This document shows, one piece after another, positions 16,017-24,004 of a DNA stretch of 42,216 nt. The position numbers and the translations under genes were made by a program. The notes below the pieces were generated by a model. It had not been told where the DNA came from, searched no databases, and worked only from the letters and a program-made list of their open reading frames with translations. Positions within the stretch are counted from its first letter, which is position 1. The number at the start of each line of letters is the position of its first letter. Source of the DNA: an uncultured Mailhella sp. (GTDB taxonomy: Bacteria > Desulfobacterota > Desulfovibrionia > Desulfovibrionales > Desulfovibrionaceae); the NCBI RefSeq assembly GCF_944324615.1, contig NZ_CALUWY010000022.1, positions 1 through 42,216 on the forward strand, in the 5' to 3' direction.

Positions 16017-17072
16017 ATGCCGGACGCCATGGAAGACAGGCCCGCCCTGCTCAGGGACGGGCACGGAAGAGAGGTGCGCTACCTGCGTATTTCCGTGACC
16101 GACCGCTGCAACCTCTGCTGCCGCTACTGCCGCGACGAGGATGTTCCCTTCATCCCCCATGAAAACATCCTGCGCTTTGAGGAAATAGAAAAACTCATCG
16201 GCCTTGCCGTGGAACTCGGCGTGCACAAGCTCCGTTTCACGGGCGGGGAACCCTTTGCCCGCAAGGGCTTTCTGGAGTTTCTCTCCGGTATTCACGACCG
16301 CTTTCCGCACACGGCCCTGAAGCTGACCACCAACGGCACGCTCCTCGGCCCGGCGCTTGACACCCTCAAGAAGCTCGGCGTGTCGGTCAACCTTTCCCTC
16401 GATACGCTGGACAGGGAAAAATACGCCGCCGTGACCGGCCATGACATGCTTCCCACGGTGCTCGACAACATGCACCGCATGCTGGACATGGGCATTCCGC
16501 TGAAAATCAACGCCGTGGCCATGCGCGGCGTAAACGATGTGGAGCTTCCGGCCCTGGCCTCCCTGGCCATGGACTGGCCCGTGGATGTGCGCTTCATTGA
16601 ATTCATGCCCATGGGCGACACCACCATCTGGTCCAGGAACCTGTTCTGGAGCGCGGCCGACATTCTGGAAACGGCACGCCGCCACTGGAGTCTGGAACCT
16701 GTGGCCCTGCGCCGCAAGGGCGGAGAAGAAAGCGAGGGGAAAGCGGCGGAAGAGCGCGGTCCGGCCAAGCTGTGGAAGCTCAGAAGCCCTGACGGCACCC
16801 TTTCCCGGGGCAGTTTCGGACTCATCACCTCCGTCACGCAGAGCTTCTGCCAGTCCTGCAACCGCCTGCGCCTCACGGCGGAGGGGAACCTGCGCACCTG
16901 CCTTTTCGACGATACGGAATACCCCATCCGCGACGTATTGCGCGAAAAGGGGCTCGATGCCGTGCGCGCCGTCATGCTGGACGCCGTGGCCCGCAAGCCT
17001 GTGGGCGCGGAAATCCTCGCCGCCCGACACGGCCCCGTGGCCCATAAGCGCATGTCCGCCATCGGCGGATGA
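16017..17072 (+). CDS. moaA: GTP 3',8-cyclase MoaA
   Basis: A 351-aa radical-SAM enzyme that starts molybdopterin synthesis by converting GTP to 3',8-cyclo-GTP, which MoaC then processes. The SAM-binding cluster cysteines are C31, C35 and C38 (CNLCCRYC), GGEP is at 76-79, and the second cluster is held by C278, C281 and C295 (SFCQSCNRLRLTAEGNLRTC). The chain ends in the functionally needed Gly-Gly (MSAIGG). It is the last gene of the tunR-tup-moa operon and is followed by a strong terminator. Confidence 0.95.
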   Translation: MPDAMEDRPALLRDGHGREVRYLRISVTDRCNLCCRYCRDEDVPFIPHENILRFEEIEKLIGLAVELGVHKLRFTGGEPFARKGFLEFLSGIHDRFPHTALKLTTNGTLLGPALDTLKKLGVSVNLSLDTLDREKYAAVTGHDMLPTVLDNMHRMLDMGIPLKINAVAMRGVNDVELPALASLAMDWPVDVRFIEFMPMGDTTIWSRNLFWSAADILETARRHWSLEPVALRRKGGEESEGKAAEERGPAKLWKLRSPDGTLSRGSFGLITSVTQSFCQSCNRLRLTAEGNLRTCLFDDTEYPIRDVLREKGLDAVRAVMLDAVARKPVGAEILAARHGPVAHKRMSAIGG

Positions 17073-17095
17073 GCGCCTGCCGGAAACCATGCTTC

Positions 17096-17128
17096 AGAGC
17101 CTCCCGCCCCGGGCGGGGGGCTCTTTTT
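17096..17128 (+). terminator. Terminator of the tunR-tup-moa operon
   Basis: AGAGCC-TCCCGCC pairs with GCGGGG-GGCTCT and is followed by TTTTT (17124-17128). It lies 24 bases after the moaA stop and 30 bases before the convergent lysR stop. Confidence 0.85.
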
Positions 17129-17157
17129 CTGCTCCCCCGACGCTTCCCCGGAGAAAA

Positions 17158-18081
17158 CTACAGCTTCTCCTGCCGGTACACTTCCCTGAAACTTTCCATG
17201 ACGGCCTTTTCCACAGGAGAAAGCCTGTCCTCGCGCGGGTAGACAAGGCAGTTCAGGCCCGGCATGGGATAATCATCCACAAACAGGCCCTTCAGACTGC
17301 CCTCGGGGATATTGGGATTGCGCGCAACGCTGACGGGAAACACGGCGGCCACCGTGGCGTCGCGCAGAATGAGGTTCAGCAGGCTCTCCTGCTTGGAACC
17401 GTAGTAGGGGGCGTGCTGGCGGGAAAAATGCTGGTATATCCCGCTGTAGAAAAAGGTATGATCGTCGTTGGGATAAAGCGCCGCGGTAAACTGCCCGAGA
17501 TCCTCCGTTCTCAGCGTGCTCCGTGAGGCCAGAGGATGGCTGCTGTTGACGATGACCGCATAGTCGTCCGCTCCCATGACCTCCACCTGCATGCCGCCCT
17601 TTTCCAGAACAAGGCGACGGTTTTCCAGTTCCTCCGGCGGAAGCGCTCCGCAAAGCCCGATCATGGAATCCTCCATCACCATGTGCATGAGTTCATCTTT
17701 TTTCCGCTCATGCAGCTCAATGGCAACGTTGGGATACTTTTCCTTGAGCGACAGGACAGCCTTGCCCAGAATGAGGTTGATCATGGAACTTGTGCCCGCA
17801 ATGCGTATGGGACTGCGTACCGTGCCTGCATTCTCCATGAACCGCGCCCATCCCGCGCAGATATCCACGATGCGCTGAACGTCATCAAGAATGGCCTCGC
17901 CCTCCGGGGTGAGGCTTACGCCGGATTTCGACCGGCTGAACACGGAAAAGCCCAGACTCCTCTCCAGGGAATTCATGGAGGCAAGCAGAGATTGCTGGGT
18001 GATGTCGAGCTGCAGGGCCGCCTTGTTGATGGAACCGCATCGAGCGATTTTCAAAAAATACCTGAACTGCCGTATCGTCAT
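17158..18081 (-). CDS. LysR-family transcriptional regulator
   Basis: A 307-aa regulator of normal LysR length. The N-terminal winged helix reads MTIRQFRYFLKIARCGSINKAALQLDITQQSLLASMNSLERSLGFSVFSRSKSGVSLT-type sequence (1-60), close to the family pattern. The rest is the periplasmic-binding-protein-like effector domain (about 92-300). It is transcribed divergently from the flavoprotein and TRAP transporter genes, the usual arrangement for a LysR protein and its target, so it probably senses their substrate. An imperfect dyad suitable as operator lies in the shared intergenic region. Confidence 0.9.
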   Translation of the reverse strand: MTIRQFRYFLKIARCGSINKAALQLDITQQSLLASMNSLERSLGFSVFSRSKSGVSLTPEGEAILDDVQRIVDICAGWARFMENAGTVRSPIRIAGTSSMINLILGKAVLSLKEKYPNVAIELHERKKDELMHMVMEDSMIGLCGALPPEELENRRLVLEKGGMQVEVMGADDYAVIVNSSHPLASRSTLRTEDLGQFTAALYPNDDHTFFYSGIYQHFSRQHAPYYGSKQESLLNLILRDATVAAVFPVSVARNPNIPEGSLKGLFVDDYPMPGLNCLVYPREDRLSPVEKAVMESFREVYRQEKL

Positions 18082-18391
18082 GCCTGACGCCGCTCCTCCC
18101 CTCTTCCTGACATCGCTTCAACGGCCACTCAACGCGCCCGCACGCTGTTCTTCCACGATGCTCCGCCCCGGACCGGGAAAAATTTCCCAAAAAAAATTCT
18201 GCCGGAACTTTGGCGGATAATAAATAAAAAACTGCGTTATATCAATATATTATATATGTTACAGCTTTTTATCTGTAAGGGGTCACAACATTCATCTTCT
18301 ATGCCTCAAGGCCCGACATTGTTACCTAAGAAACAATGCTAGCAAAAGTCAGACCCGGTCTACCATTATTTTTGCCAAGGAGAGTATATCC
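18082..18391. promoter_or_regulatory. Divergent lysR/flavoprotein control region with candidate LysR operator
   Basis: 310 bases, AT-rich in the middle (18205-18270). A 7-bp inverted repeat with 8-base spacer, CATTGTT (18317-18323) and AACAATG (18332-18338), lies 54 bases before the flavoprotein start, where a LysR activator site would be expected. AAGGAG at 18377-18382 is the ribosome-binding site of the flavoprotein gene. No clear promoter hexamers are assigned. Confidence 0.5.
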
Positions 18392-20425
18392 ATGAGTTCT
18401 CCGGTTTACAAGCAGCTCTACCCGCACCTGTTCAGTCCCATGACCGTCGGTCGCTCCACGTTCAAGAACCGTATTTTCGTCGCTCCCACGCACACGCCCT
18501 TTTCCGCGGGGGTGAACAATCTGATGACGCCGGAAGGCATGCGCTACTACGGCGGCTTTGCCAAGGGCGGCGCGGGCGCCGTCCATATCGGGGAATCGCT
18601 GCTGGACAGGGTCAACAGCGCGGCGCACGACAGCCATCTGAACATCATCGATGAAGAATGTCTGAAGAACTATAACACCTATAATGAATACTGCCATATC
18701 TTCGGCGCCAAGACGTCCATAGAATTCAACCACAGCGGGCACTTCGCCATGCCCGCCTTCGGCGACGGGCGCGACCCCATGTCGGCCATGGACATGGATA
18801 TGCCGAGCGGTGTGCATGTACGCGCCATGAACGAGGACGACATGGACTATGTGGCGCATATTTACAGCAAGGCCGCCAACATGGCCAAGCGCGCCGGTTT
18901 CGACATGGTTCTGCTCCATTACGGTCACGGCTGGCTCATGGGCGGTTTTCTGTCCCCCATTCTGAACAAGCGTACGGACAAGTACGGCGGCAGCGTGGAA
19001 AACCGCATGCGCTTCCCGCTCATGGTGCTGGAACGCGTGCGCAAGACCGTCGGCAAGGACTTTCTCATCGAAGTGCGCCTGAGCGGGGATGAATGCGTGC
19101 CGGAAGGCATACAGATAGAAGATACCATAGAAAACGTGCGCATGCTGCAGGACTACGCCAGCCTCGTGCACATCTCCACAGGCAACCGTTTCGTGCCCTT
19201 CAGCCGTGCCATCATGCACCCCACGCATTTCATTGAAGAAGGGCACAACGTTCACCTGGCGGCGAAGGTAAAGAGCACCCCCGACATCCATATTCCCATC
19301 GGCACCCTGGGCGGCATCGACACCCCCGAATTTGCGGAAAAGGTTCTGGCCGAAGGCAAGGCCGACTATGTGCTCATGGCGCGCGGCTGGATAGCCGACC
19401 CCGACTGGGCCAACAAGGCCCGCTGCGGCAGAGCCGAGGACATACGCCCCTGCATCCGCTGCATGCACTGTCTGGACATTCCCCTGGGCAAGCGCAACAC
19501 AAGCCTGCACAACATTGCGGACATCTTCGACGAATTTCCCACCACCACGCGGCGCGCGGAATGCGCGGTGAACGTCTACCACGGCAACGGACAGTGCCGC
19601 CTGGACCTGCCCCCGGCCGGAAGCAGAAAGAAGGTAGTCGTCATCGGCGGCGGCGTCGCAGGCATGAATGCGGCGCTCACGGCATGCGAACGCGGGCATG
19701 AGGTCGTGCTCTTTGAAAAGTCCCACGAGCTCGGCGGCCAGCTTTCCACCTATGCCAAAGCCATGTGGTTCAAGATCGACAACATGGAACGCTACCGCCG
19801 CTACCTGGAAATTCAGGTGCGCAAGGCCGCCATACGCCTGCACCTCGGGGAGGAGGCCACTCCCGAACGCGTGGCTGCGGAATCGCCCGACGCCGTCATC
19901 GTCGCCGTGGGCGCACAGCCGCTGCTGCCCCCCATCCCCGGTCTGGATGCACCCCATGTGTTCACGGCCATGGACATACTCGGCCATGAAAAGGAAAAGC
20001 TTCCCGGCAGACACACGGCCGTCATCGGCGGCGGCATGGTAGGCTGCGAAGTCGCGCTCCAGCTCTCTCATCTCGGCTACACGGTGGACATCGTGGAAAT
20101 GGCTCCCATTCTGGCCCCGGACGGCATCTATACCGAACGCGTCCATACCCTGCACCTCATGGACAACGACCCGAACATCACTTCCCACGTTTCCGCCCGC
20201 TGCGTGGAAATCGGGAAGGACAAGATCGTGGTGGAAACGCCGGAAGGCGCTGCGGACATCAGGGCCGATGCTGTCATCATCTGCACGGGCATGAAATCCC
20301 TTGACGAGGAAGCCCGGCGCTTCGACGACCTGGCCTTCGACGTCATCCATGTGGGCGACTGCAGAAAGGTGGGCACCGTGGCCGACGCCACGGCGTCGGG
20401 ATACGACGCAGCCGTGGTACTGTAA
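18392..20425 (+). CDS. Old-Yellow-Enzyme-type Fe-S flavoprotein (2,4-dienoyl-CoA reductase/enoate reductase family)
   Basis: A 677-aa oxidoreductase of the FadH/enoate-reductase type. Residues 1-345 are the FMN TIM barrel with HYGHGWLMGGFLSPILNKRT followed by DKYGGS (about 176-201). C354, C357, C360 and C391 (RPCIRCMHC, AECAVN) should hold a [4Fe-4S] cluster; the C-x2-C-x2-C spacing is one residue tighter than the common FadH pattern. FAD binding is at 417-440 (VVIGGGVAGMNAAL) and NAD(P)H binding at about 545-570 (AVIGGGMVGCEVALQL). It would reduce an activated double bond; the substrate is unknown. A TRAP transporter follows directly, so the substrate may be an imported carboxylate. Confidence 0.9.
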   Translation: MSSPVYKQLYPHLFSPMTVGRSTFKNRIFVAPTHTPFSAGVNNLMTPEGMRYYGGFAKGGAGAVHIGESLLDRVNSAAHDSHLNIIDEECLKNYNTYNEYCHIFGAKTSIEFNHSGHFAMPAFGDGRDPMSAMDMDMPSGVHVRAMNEDDMDYVAHIYSKAANMAKRAGFDMVLLHYGHGWLMGGFLSPILNKRTDKYGGSVENRMRFPLMVLERVRKTVGKDFLIEVRLSGDECVPEGIQIEDTIENVRMLQDYASLVHISTGNRFVPFSRAIMHPTHFIEEGHNVHLAAKVKSTPDIHIPIGTLGGIDTPEFAEKVLAEGKADYVLMARGWIADPDWANKARCGRAEDIRPCIRCMHCLDIPLGKRNTSLHNIADIFDEFPTTTRRAECAVNVYHGNGQCRLDLPPAGSRKKVVVIGGGVAGMNAALTACERGHEVVLFEKSHELGGQLSTYAKAMWFKIDNMERYRRYLEIQVRKAAIRLHLGEEATPERVAAESPDAVIVAVGAQPLLPPIPGLDAPHVFTAMDILGHEKEKLPGRHTAVIGGGMVGCEVALQLSHLGYTVDIVEMAPILAPDGIYTERVHTLHLMDNDPNITSHVSARCVEIGKDKIVVETPEGAADIRADAVIICTGMKSLDEEARRFDDLAFDVIHVGDCRKVGTVADATASGYDAAVVL

Positions 20426-20514
20426 CGGCATCTCTTCGTGCGTTGCGTCCCCTGCCGTACCGCACGGGACGCAGCGCAGCCCTTTTCCCCTCTTTCGAGA
20501 ATACGGAGGTCTCT

Positions 20515-21570
20515 ATGAACAAGCGCTTTCTCATTGCTCTGGCAGCCGCTGCGGCGCTCATCTTCACCCTTCCCGGAACCTCGCAGGCAAAAACCTGGAA
20601 CCTTCGCTTCACAGGGTCGGACTTCGAATCCCACCCCAGCGTAGCCAACGGACTTCTGCCGTGGCTCAAGGAAATTGAAAAGGCCACCAACGGACAGGTA
20701 AGGATACGCTACTTCAACCCCAACACCATCTGCCCGGTCAACGAAATCGTCACCTCCATCGAAAGCGGCGCCATCGACATGGGCGCCATCGACCATGCGC
20801 GCAATACCGGCCGCTTCCCCCTGCACGACGTCTTCCTTCTTCCGCTCATCACGGGCAATTCCACGGCCCAGGGCGTGACGGCATGGCGCGTATTCCAGTC
20901 CTCTCCCCTGCTTCAGAAGGAAATGGACTCCGTCAAGGTCCTCGGCTACTGGGGCGGCGGCTCCATGCAGATCATGACCAAGGAAAAGCCCGTCACGAAG
21001 CTTGAAGACATGAAGGGCCTGCGCATGACGTGCATGAGCAAACCCTTTGCCGATGCCGTGCAGGCGCTGGGAGCCAACCCCATCACTGTTCCCCTCCCCG
21101 ACATCTACATGACGCTCTCCCGCAATTCCGCCGATTCCGCCCTCTTTTCCCTGCTGGCCTCGGGTTCCATCAAGATTCAGGACATCGTCAAACACATCAC
21201 CCTGGTGAGTCTCTGCAAGGACATCCGCTTCGTCGGCATCAACAAGGATCTGTGGGACAGCTTCCCCCCGGACATCCAGAAGGCCATTGAAAGCACCTGC
21301 TGCAGCGAAGCATGGGCAAGCCGCATGTCCGGCGTGATGGATGAAGGCGACATTTCCGGCAAGGAGCTCCTCACCAAGGCCGGAGCAAAATTCTACACTC
21401 TGGACGATGCCGAGTATGAACGCTGGGTCAAGGCCTGCGCTCCTCTGGACCAGGCATGGCTCAAAAAGGTTGTGGATCTCGGTATCCCCGAAAGCGACGC
21501 CAGGGCTCTGCTGGAACAGGTCCGCCGCGTGGGCGCGGAAGTGACCGATTCTCTGGAAAAGGCCCGGTAA
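20515..21570 (+). CDS. dctP: TRAP transporter substrate-binding protein, DctP family
   Basis: A 351-aa periplasmic solute receptor. The signal peptide is MNKRFLIALAAAAALIFTL with PGTSQA, cleaved before KTWNLRF. The conserved DctP blocks follow: MGAIDHARNTGRFPLHDVFLLP, LEDMKGLRMTC-type segment and NSADSALFSLLASG. ACGGAGG precedes the ATG at 20515. DctP proteins usually bind organic acids; the Arg that clamps the carboxylate cannot be identified reliably by eye. It works with the fused DctQM permease downstream. Confidence 0.9.
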   Translation: MNKRFLIALAAAAALIFTLPGTSQAKTWNLRFTGSDFESHPSVANGLLPWLKEIEKATNGQVRIRYFNPNTICPVNEIVTSIESGAIDMGAIDHARNTGRFPLHDVFLLPLITGNSTAQGVTAWRVFQSSPLLQKEMDSVKVLGYWGGGSMQIMTKEKPVTKLEDMKGLRMTCMSKPFADAVQALGANPITVPLPDIYMTLSRNSADSALFSLLASGSIKIQDIVKHITLVSLCKDIRFVGINKDLWDSFPPDIQKAIESTCCSEAWASRMSGVMDEGDISGKELLTKAGAKFYTLDDAEYERWVKACAPLDQAWLKKVVDLGIPESDARALLEQVRRVGAEVTDSLEKAR

Positions 21571-21592
21571 CCCCTTCTTCCGTCTTTTCTCC

Positions 21593-21613
21593 GCCCCGGA
21601 GCCCTTCCGGGGC
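21593..21613 (+). terminator. Hairpin between dctP and dctQM
   Basis: A perfect 8-bp stem GCCCCGGA/TCCGGGGC (21593-21600 with 21606-21613) with 5-base loop, 23 bases after the dctP stop. There is no T run, so it more probably stabilises the dctP message or slows transcription than terminates it. Confidence 0.45.
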
Positions 21614-21675
21614 CGGGAAAAGACAGGTTCAGCAGGCCGCAGCCAACACCAACACCACAGCAAGGGAGGATAATC

Positions 21676-23577
21676 ATGAGTTCCGGTATCGAAAACGCTG
21701 CGCATCGCCTGGCCGTGCTTTCCAAAAGCGTCAACGGAGTCTTCTACAGGCTCTCCACGCTGGCTGCGGGACTCATGGCCATTCCCACCGTTCTGGACGT
21801 GCTCAGCCGTTTTCTGTTCAACAAGTCCCTCATCGGAGCCATGGAGCTTGTCGAGTTCTGCATGGTCGTCCTTGTGTTCAGCAGCCTGGGCTACATTCAG
21901 GACGACCGCTCCCACATCCGCGTAACGCTGCTGACAGACTACATGTCGCCGAAGGTCCGCGACATGCTGGAAGTGGTCTCCACGCTCTGCCCCTTCCTTC
22001 TTCTCTGCCTGGTGACCTGGTGCGTGTGGCAGAACGGCACGATGAAGCTGGCCAACAACGAACTGAGCGGCATGCTGGGCATCCCCCTTGCGCCCTTCAT
22101 CTTCTACGGCGCCCTCGGCTGCCTCATCTTTTCCCTCGCCCTGCTTGCGAACTTCGTATCCGTCGCTGCGGATATGCTTTCCCAGCGCATGTATCTTTCC
22201 TTCCTCTGCGGCATCGCGCTGAGCATTCTCCTGCTTTCCCTGCCGTTCTTCGTCCGTGGAACGGAACTTGCCGACAACTACATGCTCCTCGGCTCCCTCG
22301 GCATGATCATTCTCATGGCAAGCATACTTCTGGGCATGCCCATAGGGCTGGCCATGGCCCTGATGGGCTACATCGGCATGCTGGTCATCTACCCCAACTT
22401 CAAGGCGTCCTTCTCCATGCTGGGGGTCAACCCCTACAACGTGGCCTCGAACTATACCTATACCGTGGTGCCCATGTTCATTCTCATGGGAGAACTTGCC
22501 ATGTACAGCGGCATCAGCCGGGATCTGTTCAACGCCGCCAACGTCTGGCTCGGACGTCAGCCGGGCGGACTCGGCATCGCCACCGTAAGCGGCTGCGCGG
22601 GCTTTGCCGCCGTTTCCGGCGATTCCATGGCAACCGCCGTGACCATGGCCTCCGTGGCCCTTCCTGAAATGCGCAAAAAGAAGTACGACGCCAGCCTCGC
22701 CTGCGCCACCCTCGCCGCAGGCGGAACGCTGGGCATACTTATTCCCCCGAGCACCGGATTCATCTTCTACGCCCTCGTCACCGAGGTCTCCATAGGCAAG
22801 CTCTTCGTGGCGGGCGTCATTCCCGGCATTCTTCTCACGCTCATGTTCATATCCGTGCTGCTCTTCATCGCCTACCGTCACCCCGAACTTTCTCCCCGCG
22901 GCGAAGCCACCACCTTCCAGGAAAAAATCCGCTCCATCAAAGGGATTTTCGCCATGGTCGCCCTGATCTTCCTCATTCTCGGCGGCATTCTCCTCGGCTG
23001 GTTCAGCCCCAATGAAGGCGGCGCCGTCGGCGCGGCGGGCACGCTTCTCTATGCTGTGTGCCGTCGCCGCCTCAGCTGGAACGATTTCAAAAACGCGCTC
23101 AATTCCACGGCGCAGGTCACGGGAAGACTCCTTCTGATACTCATCGGTGTGAGTATTCTCGGCACCTTCCTCGCCGCCACCGCTCTGCCCTACGATCTGG
23201 CCGACACCGTGGTGAACCTCCACGTCAACCGCTATGTGCTGCTTGCGGCCATCGTGCTCTTCTACATCATCATGGGCTGCCTCATGAACGTCATCCCCAT
23301 GATACTGCTCACGCTGCCCGCCATTTATCCCACCATCATCGAGCTGGGCTTCGACCCCGTATGGTTCGGCGTGGTAGTCGTCATTCTCATGGAGGCCGGG
23401 CAGATCACCCCGCCCGTGGGCATCAACGTCTTCGCCCTGAGCAGTGTGGCCACCGATGTTCCCATGGCAGGCATCTTCCGCAGGGTGGTGCCCTTCTTCC
23501 TGGCCATGCTGATGCTGGTGTTCCTGCTCACAGTCTTCCCGCAGATAGCCCTCTGGCTCCCCTCCGTGCTGTTCTGA
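21676..23577 (+). CDS. dctM: TRAP transporter fused permease DctQM
   Basis: A 633-aa inner-membrane protein in which the small (DctQ) and large (DctM) TRAP subunits are one chain. Residues 1-165 hold the DctQ part with four hydrophobic segments and the SRFLFNKSLIGAMELVEF block. A linking hydrophobic segment (about 178-196) precedes the DctM part (from 203), with GMPIGLAMALMGYIG, the long GFAAVSGDSMATAVTMASVALPEM block, LAAGGTLGILIPPST and EAGQITPPVGINVF. AGGGAGGATAATC precedes the ATG. It imports the ligand of DctP with sodium. No terminator with a good T run follows. Confidence 0.92.
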   Translation: MSSGIENAAHRLAVLSKSVNGVFYRLSTLAAGLMAIPTVLDVLSRFLFNKSLIGAMELVEFCMVVLVFSSLGYIQDDRSHIRVTLLTDYMSPKVRDMLEVVSTLCPFLLLCLVTWCVWQNGTMKLANNELSGMLGIPLAPFIFYGALGCLIFSLALLANFVSVAADMLSQRMYLSFLCGIALSILLLSLPFFVRGTELADNYMLLGSLGMIILMASILLGMPIGLAMALMGYIGMLVIYPNFKASFSMLGVNPYNVASNYTYTVVPMFILMGELAMYSGISRDLFNAANVWLGRQPGGLGIATVSGCAGFAAVSGDSMATAVTMASVALPEMRKKKYDASLACATLAAGGTLGILIPPSTGFIFYALVTEVSIGKLFVAGVIPGILLTLMFISVLLFIAYRHPELSPRGEATTFQEKIRSIKGIFAMVALIFLILGGILLGWFSPNEGGAVGAAGTLLYAVCRRRLSWNDFKNALNSTAQVTGRLLLILIGVSILGTFLAATALPYDLADTVVNLHVNRYVLLAAIVLFYIIMGCLMNVIPMILLTLPAIYPTIIELGFDPVWFGVVVVILMEAGQITPPVGINVFALSSVATDVPMAGIFRRVVPFFLAMLMLVFLLTVFPQIALWLPSVLF

Positions 23578-24004
23578 TTCCCTGCCTCCTGAGGATGAAG
23601 CACGAAACAGAGGCGCAATTCCCCGCCCCATGACAAACCGCCCCGCGGGTATGCTCCACAAGCAGACTCCGCCCCCTCATGCAGAAGAAGGCGACCCGGA
23701 AAAACCGGGCCGCCTTCTCCCTGTTCCGGCGGAAAGTATTCCTGAAAGTTTTTCTGAAATACTCCGGCACATCTGCCGCTTCCGCAGATACCGCACTCCG
23801 GAAAGCCCTCATGCTCCGGCAGCTTTCCCATCTTTCCACGGCCACGTCGGAAAGCGGGCACCGTTCCCGTCCCGGCATCCCGGAACGGCGGAGTCTCATC
23901 GCCACGGAGGGGTGGACTCCGGCGTCTGTACGGCATGATGCAGAGCCTGTCCCATGCCCGGTCTGCCCGGGCATATGCATGAAAAAAACAGTCCTGCCGC
24001 CCCT
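23578..24004. other. Intergenic, one imperfect hairpin
   Basis: About 430 bases between convergent genes. A 13-bp stem with one mismatch (23687-23699 with 23705-23717, AAAAA loop) may terminate either transcript, though T runs are missing. Several frames remain open here but show no start signals or recognisable protein. Confidence 0.45.

Noticed and set aside
18326..20431. A 701-codon minus-strand open frame
   Set aside because: Antisense shadow of the OYE-type flavoprotein, which has convincing FMN, Fe-S and FAD motifs.
20128..23661. A 1,177-codon open frame on the minus strand
   Set aside because: Antisense to the flavoprotein 3' end, dctP and dctQM. His/Gly/Glu-rich composition and no recognisable fold; GC-rich genes commonly leave such frames open.
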